Source of the DNA: Paenibacillus oenotherae
GTDB taxonomy: Bacteria > Bacillota > Bacilli > Paenibacillales > Paenibacillaceae
DNA: 64,000 nucleotides
NCBI RefSeq assembly: GCF_019443105.1
Contig: NZ_JAHZIJ010000024.1
Coordinates: 1-64,000 of the forward strand
Direction: 5' to 3'
The notes under the pieces are model-generated. The model worked only from the letters and a program-made list of their open reading frames with translations, was not told the origin of the DNA and searched no databases. The position numbers and the translations under genes are program-made. Shown here in pieces: positions 9,309 to 19,027 of this stretch (position 1 is the first letter of the stretch; every line of letters starts with the position of its first letter).

Positions 9309-9378
9309 TTCGTCACGATTCGACAAAATTCTATTAAGTTCTTGTTTCTATAATACCAACGTTTCCCATAATAGTCAA
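9309..9378 (-). promoter_or_regulatory. abrB promoter with two tandem Spo0A boxes
   Basis: On the minus strand, TTGACT (378-373) and TATTAT (355-350) are separated by 17 bp, a SigA promoter. Downstream lie TGTCGAA (325-319) and TGACGAA (315-309). Both fit the 0A-box consensus TGNCGAA, are in the same direction and are 10 bp apart. This reproduces the B. subtilis arrangement by which Spo0A~P represses abrB. Confidence 0.85.
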
Positions 9379-9434
9379 CCTAGATTTACAAGCAAAAAAC
9401 ACCAATTTTCCTCATGTAATCAAGGGTGATAAGG

Positions 9435-9526
9435 TATAATGCACATCATTTAGAGTACAACATCAGCGTGTGTTTTGGAAATGGAAAAACGACATCATTC
9501 GACAAATAATCGACATGTGTGTCGAA
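9435..9526 (+). promoter_or_regulatory. Candidate promoter and Spo0A-box cluster before the HD-domain gene
   Basis: TATAAT at 9435-9440 is a clear -10, but no good -35 is seen. Downstream are TTCGACA (498-504), ATCGACA (509-515) and TGTCGAA (520-526): two exact 0A boxes in opposite directions and one with a single change. The last two form an inverted repeat TCGACA-TGTG-TGTCGA. They lie between promoter and start codon, a position expected to repress. Confidence 0.6.
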
Positions 9527-9550
9527 AAATTGAACGAAGGAGGGCTTAAA

Positions 9551-10858
9551 ATGTCGAAACAGCAGCAGCGACCGTTAGCAGAAGAGAAAGTATTCAAAGA
9601 TCCGGTACACAAATACATCTATGTCCAGGATCAGACGATTTGGAATCTCATTAATACGAAAGAGTTTCAAAGACTTAGGAGGATCAGACAGCTCGGAACC
9701 TCGTACCTTACTTTCCATGGTGCGGAGCATAGCCGCTTCTCTCATTCGCTCGGTGTATATGAGATTACACGCAAAATCATTTCGCAATTCGAACGCAGCG
9801 GCTATCCGGACTGGCCGAAGGAGGAGAAGCTCGTCTCCCTCTGCGCGGCGCTTCTGCATGACATTGGCCACGGCCCGTTCTCTCATTCTATAGAGGAGGT
9901 ATTCGACACTCATCATGAGGATTGGACCTGTCGTATCTTATTAGAAGATACAGAAGTGAATGCAGTGCTCCGCGAGTTCGATACAAGCTTACCGGAGCGG
10001 GTTGCAGCGGTCATACGCAAGACGTATCATCAGCCCATTGTAATCAGCCTGGTATCCAGTCAGATGGATGCCGACCGGATGGATTATTTGCTGCGGGACG
10101 CTTATTTTACCGGTGTTAATTACGGCACCTTTGATCTTGATCGTATTCTCCGCGTGCTTAGACCGCATCAAGGACGGATTGTAGTTAAGGAAAGCGGGAT
10201 GCACGCCGTTGAAGATTATTTGATGTCGCGCTATCAGATGTATTGGCAGGTATACTTTCATCCTGTGACCCGAAGCTCGGAGATCATACTTAGGCAAATA
10301 TTTCGCAGAGCGAAAGAGCTATACGGGGGTGGTTACACATTTCAATGGATGATTGGGCCGCTCGTTCAGCTGCTGGACGGCACGCTGGATGTAGAAGCTT
10401 ACCTCTCCCTGGATGAAGCGCTCGTCCAGACCGCCTTCATGCAATGGAGTGGCGAGTCCGATATGCTCTTGTCTGATCTGTGCAGGCGTTTCTTGCATCG
10501 GAGGTTATATAAATATGTAGCAATGGATAATGCTGATGATGAGCTGTGGGAGGAAATACGCGAACAGTTCATTGCCATCGGACTCAATCCCGACTATCAC
10601 CTGGAAATCGACTTTCCATACGATATGCCGTATGATGTATATCGCCGGGGGACGCGGGCAGCAGAGAATGAGAAGCCTCCAATTCTTCTGCTGGACAATG
10701 AGGACGGACTGTCCGAAATTTCGGCCAAATCCGATATTATTCGTTCTATCACAGGTCTTCATCAAGGCAAATACCATCTGTATTACCCTGAGGAGCCGCT
10801 TCGTGAAACAGCACATAAAATGAAGCCGCATATCCGCGAATTTTTTGGTTTTATGTAG
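9551..10858 (+). CDS. HD-domain phosphohydrolase (YwfO-like)
   Basis: A 435-residue HD-superfamily protein. The motif signature is H...HD...D: GAEHSRFSHSLGV (about residues 55-67), then LLHDIGHGPFSHSIE (about 102-116) and SSQMDADRMDYLLRD further on. The closest known type is YwfO, a dGTPase-like family with nucleotide triphosphohydrolase activity. I chose ATG 9551 because GAAGGAGGG lies just upstream; an earlier GTG (9470) lacks a site and would put the Spo0A boxes inside the gene. In B. subtilis metS is found here and ywfO elsewhere. Confidence 0.85.
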   Translation: MSKQQQRPLAEEKVFKDPVHKYIYVQDQTIWNLINTKEFQRLRRIRQLGTSYLTFHGAEHSRFSHSLGVYEITRKIISQFERSGYPDWPKEEKLVSLCAALLHDIGHGPFSHSIEEVFDTHHEDWTCRILLEDTEVNAVLREFDTSLPERVAAVIRKTYHQPIVISLVSSQMDADRMDYLLRDAYFTGVNYGTFDLDRILRVLRPHQGRIVVKESGMHAVEDYLMSRYQMYWQVYFHPVTRSSEIILRQIFRRAKELYGGGYTFQWMIGPLVQLLDGTLDVEAYLSLDEALVQTAFMQWSGESDMLLSDLCRRFLHRRLYKYVAMDNADDELWEEIREQFIAIGLNPDYHLEIDFPYDMPYDVYRRGTRAAENEKPPILLLDNEDGLSEISAKSDIIRSITGLHQGKYHLYYPEEPLRETAHKMKPHIREFFGFM

Positions 10859-10876
10859 AAAGGAGCTTCTTCACTC

Positions 10877-11644
10877 ATGTTAATTGATACGCATACCCAT
10901 CTAGATTCCCATCAATTCGACGAGGATCGTGAGGAGGTTATCGAAAGAGCCCGCGCTGCGGGTATCGAGACGCTCATTAATGTCGGTTTTAACCGGGAGA
11001 CCATCCCGACAACAATGGCACTTGCCGAGAAATATGATTTCATCTATGCCGTTGTGGGCTGGCATCCGGTAGATAGCATCGCTATGCTTCCGGAGGATCT
11101 CGATTGGATTGCCTCCTTGTGCGATCATAAGAAGGTTGTTGCCATCGGCGAGATTGGTCTGGATTACCACTGGGACACCTCGCCGAAGGATGTCCAGCAA
11201 CGGGTGTTCCGTGAGCAGATCAGACTTGCCCGAGACAAGCGCATGCCGATCGTTATCCACAACCGCGATGCCCACGAGGATATCGTACATATATTGAAGG
11301 AAGAGAACGCGAAAGATGTCGGAGGGGTGATGCATTGCTTCTCGGGCAGCTGGGAAACGGCTAAAAAATGTCTCGACATGAACTTCTATATTTCGTTCGG
11401 CGGGCCGGTCACCTTCAAGAATGCAAGAGTACCCAAGGAGGTTCTCAGGCAGGTTCCTCTGGATCGGATTCTCATCGAAACAGATGCCCCTTATTTGGCA
11501 CCGCATCCATTTAGAGGGAAGCGAAATGAGTCCGCTTACGTTCGTCTTGTTGCAGAAGCGGCAGCGGAGATAACAGGCAAAACTGTGGAAGAAATTTCAA
11601 AAATAACGAGCGAAAATGCAAAGAAATGTTTTAACATCTCCTGA
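10877..11644 (+). CDS. tatD: TatD family metal-dependent DNase
   Basis: A 255-residue TIM-barrel hydrolase (YabD/TatD). Metal ligands are visible as DTHTHLD (H6 and H8), IGEIGLDYH (Glu), PIVIHNRDAHED, GGVMHCFSGS and IETDAPYLAP (Asp). TatD proteins are Mg-dependent exo/endonucleases acting on damaged or apoptotic DNA. AGAAAGGAG precedes the ATG, 18 bp after the HD-domain gene, so the two are probably co-transcribed. No terminator is obvious before the yabE riboswitch region. Confidence 0.93.
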   Translation: MLIDTHTHLDSHQFDEDREEVIERARAAGIETLINVGFNRETIPTTMALAEKYDFIYAVVGWHPVDSIAMLPEDLDWIASLCDHKKVVAIGEIGLDYHWDTSPKDVQQRVFREQIRLARDKRMPIVIHNRDAHEDIVHILKEENAKDVGGVMHCFSGSWETAKKCLDMNFYISFGGPVTFKNARVPKEVLRQVPLDRILIETDAPYLAPHPFRGKRNESAYVRLVAEAAAEITGKTVEEISKITSENAKKCFNIS

Positions 11645-11835
11645 AAACGGCTTTGAAAGCAAGGATTTGGGACTATTCCGGTGAAAAAACTGATTTTGGT
11701 TCGAGAAAATGCTTGTTTTTGACGCGATTTTCCTAAAAATTCGTTAAAATCGTCATTAATCGCTTCTTTACAATGAGGCGTAAAAGACGGTATCATTCAT
11801 CTCAGAGCATATCAATACCTGTATTCCTTTTCCAA

Positions 11836-12048
11836 TAACGCTTAATCTCCGGATCGGAGAGCGGGGGAACCAAGTGTGCAAGACTTTCGCCATGAGCGAG
11901 TAGTTGTCAACATTGAATTCCTATCTTGGGGTGAATTTTGCGAGTGGCGCAGCTTCAGTTATAGCGTCATAGCGAATAGGGCGACTCTTACGCCCGAATC
12001 CGACAGCTAACCTCGTCAGCGTAAATAAGAGAGATCAACCTCGTGCAT
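11836..12048 (+). ncRNA. ydaO-type cyclic-di-AMP riboswitch
   Basis: The leader of yabE carries the conserved blocks of the ydaO motif in order. They are CGCTTAATCTC with a paired GGAG, GCGGGGGAACCAA (861-873), TTGGGGTGAAT, an AATAGGGCGACTC arm pairing with CGCCCGAATCCG, and the diagnostic CAGCTAACCTCGTCAGCG, then AGAGAGA. Binding of c-di-AMP normally favours termination. An intrinsic terminator at 12078-12123 fits an OFF switch. The arm between the first two blocks is long. The exact ends are approximate. Confidence 0.88.
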
Positions 12049-12077
12049 CTAATCCATGTTCCTATATGTCATTATGG

Positions 12078-12123
12078 GAAGCCACGAAACAGATCCTCTG
12101 TCGTCGGGCTTCTTTTATTTTTT
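12078..12123 (+). terminator. Riboswitch-controlled terminator before yabE
   Basis: GAAGCC...CGA...ACAGA (78-94) pairs with TCTGT...TCG...GGCTTC (98-112), a long stem with small bulges, followed by TTTTATTTTTT. It lies about 30 bp after the riboswitch aptamer and 160 bp before yabE. Confidence 0.8.
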
Positions 12124-12279
12124 GAATATTACGTAAAGCGACGACATAGGGTGTTACATGGAGGTGAGCATAGGGAGGAAAATAGGAGTAGCGTGCTTGC
12201 ACGCTAACAAACTACAAATAGTACCGTCAAATGTAATCATGCAAATTCGACGGCGGGGCTATGAAGGAGGACCGAAGAA

Positions 12280-13428
12280 GTGGGCGCACTCCAGCTTAAG
12301 GACACCCATGGTAAACGATCATCCAGCATGTCTTTCGCATTGCGATGGAAGCATGAGAACTTGCGTTTAATTGTACTAAGCGCTATGATCTCAATCGCTA
12401 TGACTTTCATGTTTCTGGTGTTGTTGTACGGAACGGCTGACAAAAGCGTATCCGTAGTAGTGAACGGACAAGAAACCATTGTTACGACAAAGCAATGGGT
12501 CCTTCAACGCCTACTGGATGAACAAGCCATCAAGATCGGACCGCACGATAAAGTGTCCATTCCGCTTAATGCGGGTGTTAAGGACGGCGACCGAATTGTA
12601 ATCGACCAAGCATATCCGCTGGTCGTGAAGGCTGACGGCAAGGTAAGAACGTTGTACACGACAGAAAGAACGGTTCAGGCGGCGATCGATCAAGCTGACA
12701 TATCGATACGCAATCTAGACAAAGTGTTCCCTTCCTTGGGTGCTGCAATCGAACCGAATATGACCGTAACGGTCATCCGTATCGATAAGAAGTACTCCGA
12801 AAGTGAGCACAAAGTAGCCTTCTCCATTGTGAAGAAGGAAGACCCCAAGCTAGAAAAGGGTAAAGAGAAGATGGTGCAGGCCGGCAAAGAGGGGACGATC
12901 CGCAAGCGGTTCGAAAGTGTTTTTGCTGACGGAGTTCTCATCTCTCAGACGCTTGTTACCAAGTCCACAGAGACCCCTTCGGTGAATAAAATCGTTGCTG
13001 TCGGAACGAAGAAGCTGGAGCCTAAGGTAACGGTATTAAGCTCCAAGTCTCCCAGCGTCTCGACATTAACGAAGAGCGGCAAGAACCTGAAGGCGAAGAA
13101 GGTGCTGTCGAACGTAACACTAACAGCTTATTCGGCTGGTGTGGCTTCGACGGGCAAGGGGAAGAAACATCCGCAATATGGCATTACCGCATCGGGTGCG
13201 CGTGTTCAAGAGGGACGTACGATCGCTGTTGATCCTAAGGTCATTCCGATTGGCTGGTGGGTCTACATCGAAGGTATCGGCTTCCGTCGTGCAGAGGATA
13301 CGGGAAGTGCTGTTAAAGGGAACAAGATCGATGTGTATTTCGACAGTGAATCGTATGCTGAGAAGTTTGGCCGCAAGCGGGGATATACCGTGTACGTTAT
13401 CGGTCCGAAGAAGCCAGACTCCATATAA
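12280..13428 (+). CDS. yabE: YabE-like cell-wall hydrolase (DUF348 x2, G5, 3D domains)
   Basis: A 382-residue secreted or anchored protein. A single membrane segment (about 32-52) follows a basic N-terminus. Two DUF348 repeats come next (about 56-97 and 109-152), then a G5 domain (about 165-240), a Lys/Ser-rich linker and a C-terminal 3D domain (about 275-375), with the catalytic Asp pattern in AEDTGSAVKGNKIDVYF. Such resuscitation-promoting-factor-like proteins cleave peptidoglycan. The start is GTG 12280 behind AAGGAGG. Control by c-di-AMP, a cell-wall and turgor signal, fits a wall hydrolase. In B. subtilis yabE is instead controlled by an antisense RNA. Confidence 0.9.
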   Translation: MGALQLKDTHGKRSSSMSFALRWKHENLRLIVLSAMISIAMTFMFLVLLYGTADKSVSVVVNGQETIVTTKQWVLQRLLDEQAIKIGPHDKVSIPLNAGVKDGDRIVIDQAYPLVVKADGKVRTLYTTERTVQAAIDQADISIRNLDKVFPSLGAAIEPNMTVTVIRIDKKYSESEHKVAFSIVKKEDPKLEKGKEKMVQAGKEGTIRKRFESVFADGVLISQTLVTKSTETPSVNKIVAVGTKKLEPKVTVLSSKSPSVSTLTKSGKNLKAKKVLSNVTLTAYSAGVASTGKGKKHPQYGITASGARVQEGRTIAVDPKVIPIGWWVYIEGIGFRRAEDTGSAVKGNKIDVYFDSESYAEKFGRKRGYTVYVIGPKKPDSI

Positions 13429-13486
13429 TGTCACGATAAAGCTGTGATTTATTCATATCGTAATTCAAACCTAAATATGCCATCAT

Positions 13487-13513
13487 AAGAAGAGGCGATG
13501 CCTCTTCTTTTTG
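13487..13513 (+). terminator. yabE terminator
   Basis: A 10-bp stem, AAGAAGAGGC / GCCTCTTCTT with a 3-nt loop, runs into TTT. It stands 60 bp after yabE and separates it from rnmV. Confidence 0.88.
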
Positions 13514-13535
13514 TATGTTTGTCTGAAGGGAATGA

Positions 13536-15073
<1,538 letters not shown>

Positions 15074-15161
15074 AACATATTAGCTGCCTGACAATGGTTC
15101 AAAGCGCTGCTTTGTACCGTTGCGGGCAGCTATTATTTTGACCTTGCAGAGTAGAGTGATG

Positions 15162-15190
15162 CACCATTAGCCCTGTCAGCCCATAAGATA
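15162..15190 (+). promoter_or_regulatory. SigK-type promoter of yabG
   Basis: CACC at 15162-15165 and CATAAGATA at 15182-15190 have 16-bp spacing. This fits the SigK consensus (AC at -35, CATANNNTA at -10). yabG is a SigK gene in B. subtilis. Confidence 0.72.
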
Positions 15191-15210
15191 GACGAAGAGG
15201 TGATTTGCCC

Positions 15211-16098
15211 ATGAAGCAAGGGGACCTGGTCGTCCGTAAATCATACGGCGGGGACGTGATTTTTCGCATTGCGACCATAGATCAACATCAACAAGCAGCT
15301 GTAATTAAGGGCACGGACTACCGGCTGATAGCAGACGCGCCGATTCCCGACTTGTCCGTTGTCCGTGATCCGGAAGTTACGGGTGCAGCGAAACAAGTGC
15401 GAATCAAAGTTGATGAGTCGATGCAGCGGATGCGCGAGCAGCGTGAACAGCAGGTGCAGCAGAATGAGAGCGAGCTGCGGCGGGCTTCGAATCAGAACCA
15501 GCCGTATTTTGAAGTGCCGGGCAAAGTGCTTCATCTGGACGGGGACAGCAACTATCTGAAGAAAAGCATGCAGCTGTACACGCAGATGCGTGTGCCTGCT
15601 TATGGACTTCATGTGCATGAGTCGCAAATGCCGGATATGGTCTATCGGCTGCTTCTGCAGTTGAAACCGGATATTATTGTGATTACCGGTCATGACGGCG
15701 TGCTCAAGAACCGGATAAGCAAGGATCTGTACAGCTTAACCAGCTACAAAAATTCGCAGAATTTCGTTAATGCAGTGAAGGTTGCCCGGGAGTATGAGAA
15801 GAATCGTGATGGCCTCATCGTCATTGCAGGCGCCTGTCAGTCCCATTATGAAGCGCTGCTGCAGACCGGGTCTAATTTTGCCAGTTCGCCGGGCCGTGTT
15901 CTCATCCATGCTCTTGATCCTGTCTACGTGGCTATCAAGGCGAGCTACACGTCAATCCGGGAGACAATCAACCTTTCGGATGTCATTCAGGGCACAATTA
16001 GCGGTATTGACGGAGTCGGCGGTATTGAGACGCTTGGCAAATATCGGGTCGGTTTGCCTAAGCCCAAGACGTTGTCCGGTGTAAAAGCAACTTTATAA
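15211..16098 (+). CDS. yabG: Sporulation-specific protease YabG
   Basis: A 295-residue mother-cell cysteine protease that processes spore coat proteins such as SpoIVA, SafA and YeeK, and prepares substrates for Tgl cross-linking. Conserved blocks: GDLVVRKSYGGDVIFRI at the start, DIIVITGHDGVLKN with the central His, and IVIAGACQSHYEALL with the Cys. I chose ATG 15211, 8 bp behind GAGGTG; an in-frame TTG (15205) is less well placed. A SigK-type promoter lies upstream. Confidence 0.93.
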   Translation: MKQGDLVVRKSYGGDVIFRIATIDQHQQAAVIKGTDYRLIADAPIPDLSVVRDPEVTGAAKQVRIKVDESMQRMREQREQQVQQNESELRRASNQNQPYFEVPGKVLHLDGDSNYLKKSMQLYTQMRVPAYGLHVHESQMPDMVYRLLLQLKPDIIVITGHDGVLKNRISKDLYSLTSYKNSQNFVNAVKVAREYEKNRDGLIVIAGACQSHYEALLQTGSNFASSPGRVLIHALDPVYVAIKASYTSIRETINLSDVIQGTISGIDGVGGIETLGKYRVGLPKPKTLSGVKATL

Positions 16099-16154
16099 TA
16101 TGCCTTGTTACGGATGGAATATTCATACAACCGAAAAAAATAGCTTTTTATTTA

Positions 16155-16222
16155 TTGACAACATATTTGGTTCGCTGTTATAATAATAATTTTTTGACAA
16201 ACTCCACCTCTTTGGTTATAAT
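16155..16222 (+). promoter_or_regulatory. Two consensus SigA promoters of veg
   Basis: P1: TTGACA 16155-16160 and TATAAT 16179-16184, 18 bp apart. P2: TTGACA 16194-16199 and TATAAT 16217-16222, 17 bp apart. Both hexamers are perfect in both. The veg promoter is also among the strongest in B. subtilis. Confidence 0.92.
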
Positions 16223-16249
16223 GGACAAGGAAAGAGGTGGTAGTGGATA

Positions 16250-16522
16250 ATGGCAAAAAATGCGCTGTTGGAGATCAAACGCAGTTTGGAAGCCCATGTC
16301 GGCTCCAAAATACGTCTTCGAGCAAACGGTGGTCGCCGAAAGACCATCGAACGGACCGGTGTGTTGGAAGAAATCTACCCTTCTGTTTTCATTGTCAAAC
16401 TCGACCAGGAGCAGCATGCTTTTAAACGGGTCTCCTATAGCTATGCGGATATTTTAACCGAGTCGGTTGAAGTGACTGTAGATAGCGATGATGGTCAGGT
16501 GCGCATTTCGTTTTTGCAGTAA
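16250..16522 (+). CDS. veg: Veg protein (biofilm-associated)
   Basis: A 90-residue protein starting [18 protein letters not shown], with a C-terminal [12 protein letters not shown] block typical of Veg. In B. subtilis Veg stimulates biofilm matrix genes by antagonising SinR; the fold is a small beta-barrel. It is driven by two perfect SigA promoters, and AAAGAGGTGG precedes the ATG. Length and position (between yabG and sspF) match B. subtilis. Confidence 0.95.
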   Translation: MAKNALLEIKRSLEAHVGSKIRLRANGGRRKTIERTGVLEEIYPSVFIVKLDQEQHAFKRVSYSYADILTESVEVTVDSDDGQVRISFLQ

Positions 16523-16550
16523 CCACAAATAATTGCAAGGCAATACAATG

Positions 16551-16586
16551 GGAGTGCGGCTGCTTGAGGCTGTGCTCTTTTTTTCT
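16551..16586 (+). terminator. Probable veg terminator
   Basis: A roughly 9-bp GC-rich stem with several G-U pairs (GAGTGCGGCT / AGGCTGTGCTC) is followed by a run of seven T. Confidence 0.6.
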
Positions 16587-16614
16587 GTCCATGGGACGAA
16601 GAACCGCGCCTGCT

Positions 16615-16643
16615 GTATGAGAAACCGGATTTAACACATACTA
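16615..16643 (+). promoter_or_regulatory. SigG-type promoter of sspF
   Basis: GTATG (615-619) and CATACTA (637-643) with 17-bp spacing match the forespore SigG consensus. The start codon is 35 bp downstream. Confidence 0.78.
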
Positions 16644-16677
16644 ATGGCAACCCATTGGACGAAGGAGGATGTATGAT

Positions 16678-17070
16678 ATGAGCCGCAGACGCCGAAGCTT
16701 CATGAGTGAGCAGCTCAAGAACGAGCTGGCGAAGGACCTTGGATTCTATGACACCATTCAGCGCGAGGGCTGGGGGGGCATAAAGGCGAAGGACGCAGGA
16801 AATATGGTCAAGCGGGCGATTCAGCTTGCAGAGCAAGCAGCAGCGCAGCAGAACGTGCAGCAGCAGTCCCAGGCTGTCACCTATGCTCAGTCTGCTGCGC
16901 GGCCTCAGCCTGCGTCTTATAGGGCCCAGCCGCCGCAGCAAGCGGCACAGCAGCCATCGCAGGCCAGCCAGCCTCAGACGGGGCTTCAAGCAGGGCAATA
17001 TGCAGGGAATATTCCTTATGTACAGCAGCAAATTCAGCAGGCGGGACAATTCAGTTCCTACAGGCAATAA
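16678..17070 (+). CDS. sspF: Alpha/beta-type small acid-soluble spore protein SspF with long Gln-rich tail
   Basis: Residues 1-50 ([20 protein letters not shown]... [18 protein letters not shown]) are a full SspF-type SASP domain that coats forespore DNA. The usual protein is about 60 aa. Here 130 aa are predicted: from about residue 58 a low-complexity tail rich in Gln, Ala and Pro follows. ATG 16678 is 9 bp from GAAGGAGG; ATG 16669 overlaps that site and is rejected. A SigG promoter and a strong terminator make it a single-gene unit. Confidence 0.92.
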   Translation: MSRRRRSFMSEQLKNELAKDLGFYDTIQREGWGGIKAKDAGNMVKRAIQLAEQAAAQQNVQQQSQAVTYAQSAARPQPASYRAQPPQQAAQQPSQASQPQTGLQAGQYAGNIPYVQQQIQQAGQFSSYRQ

Positions 17071-17090
17071 AGGATCGATTGGATCATTAA

Positions 17091-17145
17091 GCTAAGATGT
17101 TCAGGCGTGTGCGGGAGCAGCGCAGAAGGACATCTTAGCTTTTCT
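17091..17145 (+). terminator. sspF terminator
   Basis: GCTAAGATGT (091-100) pairs perfectly with ACATCTTAGC (130-139), followed by TTTTCTT. Confidence 0.85.
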
Positions 17146-17213
17146 TATGTCCTTTTGTTAATATATAAAGAAAGGATTGCAGATTTGAAGATTAACCGAA
17201 CGGGTGAAGATGA

Positions 17214-18068
17214 ATGAAGGTCTATGAGAAGGCGCCGGCCAAAATCAATTTATCGCTTGATGTGCTGCGCAAACGCGAAGATGGATTCCACGAAGTGGAA
17301 ATGATAATGACGATGGTCGATTTGGCTGACCGTCTTGAGATGGAAGAGCTTCCGCGCGACACGATCATCATATCGAGCCAAGCGGGCTATATTCCTTTGG
17401 ATGAGAAGAATCTGGCTTTTCAAGCGGCCAAGCTGATTAAGGATCGTTATGACGTCCGCAAAGGGGTCTATATTCATCTGGACAAAAAGATTCCGGTGGC
17501 AGCCGGCCTTGCAGGCGGCAGCAGCGATGCAGCGGCGACGCTGAGAGGCTTGAATCGGCTGTGGGGGCTTGGCATCTCGGAGGACGAGCTGTGCACGCTC
17601 GGAGCCGAGCTCGGCTCTGATGTGCCATTCTGCGTGACAGGCGGCACAGCGATTGCGCGAGGGCGCGGAGAGAAGCTGGAGCGGATTAATAATCCCCCGC
17701 AATGCTGGGTCATTCTTGCGAAGCCGCCAATCAACGTTTCGACGGCGGATGTGTATGGCAAGCTTCGCGCTTCAGAGCTGAAGCAGCATCCTTCCACCGC
17801 AGCGATGCTGTCGGCAATATCGAGCGGTTCATTCCCCGGCATTATTAGCAACCTGGGCAATGTGCTGGAGACGGTCACGCTGCAGTACTACCCGGAGGTG
17901 CTTCAGCTGAAGCAAATTATGCAGCGGCTTGGGGCTGATGGTGTTCTGATGTCCGGCAGCGGGCCGACCGTATTCGGTCTTGTCAGCAAGGAAGCGAAGG
18001 TGTCCCGGATATACAATGGACTGCGTGGTTTCTGTAAAGAAGTGTATGTGGTAAGAATGCTAACATGA
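17214..18068 (+). CDS. ispE: 4-diphosphocytidyl-2-C-methyl-D-erythritol kinase
   Basis: GHMP kinase of the MEP isoprenoid pathway. 284 aa. It begins [13 protein letters not shown] (substrate and ATP contacts), has the ATP-binding glycine loop [15 protein letters not shown] at about residues 94-108, and [13 protein letters not shown] near the C-terminus. It lies between sspF and purR as in B. subtilis. The ATG follows GGGTGAAGATGA, a moderate site. Confidence 0.95.
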   Translation: MKVYEKAPAKINLSLDVLRKREDGFHEVEMIMTMVDLADRLEMEELPRDTIIISSQAGYIPLDEKNLAFQAAKLIKDRYDVRKGVYIHLDKKIPVAAGLAGGSSDAAATLRGLNRLWGLGISEDELCTLGAELGSDVPFCVTGGTAIARGRGEKLERINNPPQCWVILAKPPINVSTADVYGKLRASELKQHPSTAAMLSAISSGSFPGIISNLGNVLETVTLQYYPEVLQLKQIMQRLGADGVLMSGSGPTVFGLVSKEAKVSRIYNGLRGFCKEVYVVRMLT

Positions 18069-18082
18069 ATGGGACGTTGTCC

Positions 18083-18133
18083 TTGATTAAATCCGTATGA
18101 AAATGGTATATTGTCATTATATTATTCGGATTT
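18083..18133 (+). promoter_or_regulatory. purR promoter with PurBox-like operator
   Basis: TTGATT (083-088) and TATATT (107-112) are 18 bp apart. AAATCCG (089-095) and its exact inverse CGGATTT (127-133) flank the -10 and start region. The second arm, ATTATTCGGATTT, matches the inverted PurBox consensus at 12 of 13 positions. This is consistent with autoregulation by PurR. Confidence 0.6.
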
Positions 18134-18151
18134 AGCTAAGGGGAGAACATC

Positions 18152-18976
18152 GTGAAGAAGTTGAAACGAAGCGCTAGGTTAGTAGAAATGACACAGTACC
18201 TGCTTACCCGCCCCCATACGTTAATTTCACTGACAGCTTTTGCTGATCGTTACCAGTCTGCGAAATCATCGATCAGTGAAGATCTTGCTATCATAAAAGA
18301 AGTATTCGAGGATGAGGGGCTCGGTGAGCTCCAGACGCATGCCGGCGCTGCCGGAGGCGTCAAATATACGCCCAAGATGAATCGGGATCAAGCGTTGTCG
18401 ATTATACAAGACGTTTGCCGCCAGTTGGAGCAGCCTGAGAGGGTGCTGCCAGGCGGCTATTTGTATATGACCGATATGCTGGGACAGCCTGGTCTGCTCG
18501 CCGATGTGGGGCGTATGTTTGCAACCGCGTTTGCATCTTCGGATATCGATGTCATTATGACAGTGGAGACGAAGGGAATACCGCTTGCTTACGCTACAGC
18601 AGCCTGCATGAACCTGCCGGTTGTAATTGTAAGGCGGGACAATAAGGTAACGGAAGGCTCGGCAGTCAGCATTAATTATGTATCCGGCTCCAACAAGCGC
18701 ATCCAGACGATGTCACTTGCCCGTAGAGCGCTCAGAGAGCAATCCCGCGTGCTTATCATTGATGACTTCATGAAGGCGGGCGGCACGATACAAGGCATGA
18801 TGGACCTGCTGTACGAATTCAATGCGACAGTAGCAGGCGTAGGCGTATTCGTCGAATCGGCCGAGGTCGGAACCGAGGAGAGGCTGCTGGAGGATTATGT
18901 TTCCTTGGCGAATTTGACTGAGGTCGATATGAAGACGAAGCAAACGGCAATTAGACCGGGGAACTTTTTTGGCTAG
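18152..18976 (+). CDS. purR: Purine operon repressor PurR
   Basis: A 274-residue repressor. The N-terminal winged helix covers about 1-73 (KRSARLVEMTQYLLTRP...). The C-terminal type I phosphoribosyltransferase domain contains the PRPP-binding motif VLIIDDFMKAGGT (about 204-216). PRPP binding relieves repression of purine genes. The start is GTG 18152 behind GGGGAG. The operator at 18083-18133 suggests self-control. ridA follows, as in B. subtilis. Confidence 0.95.
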   Translation: MKKLKRSARLVEMTQYLLTRPHTLISLTAFADRYQSAKSSISEDLAIIKEVFEDEGLGELQTHAGAAGGVKYTPKMNRDQALSIIQDVCRQLEQPERVLPGGYLYMTDMLGQPGLLADVGRMFATAFASSDIDVIMTVETKGIPLAYATAACMNLPVVIVRRDNKVTEGSAVSINYVSGSNKRIQTMSLARRALREQSRVLIIDDFMKAGGTIQGMMDLLYEFNATVAGVGVFVESAEVGTEERLLEDYVSLANLTEVDMKTKQTAIRPGNFFG

Positions 18977-19027
18977 GCTAATTCAGGTTAGTGAAGATGA
19001 AAATTTCAGAGGAGGCATGTACTGATC

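Noticed and set aside
9470-9550. N-terminal extension of the HD-domain protein from GTG 9470
   Set aside because: No ribosome-binding site there; ATG 9551 has GAAGGAGGG, and the extension would cover the Spo0A boxes.
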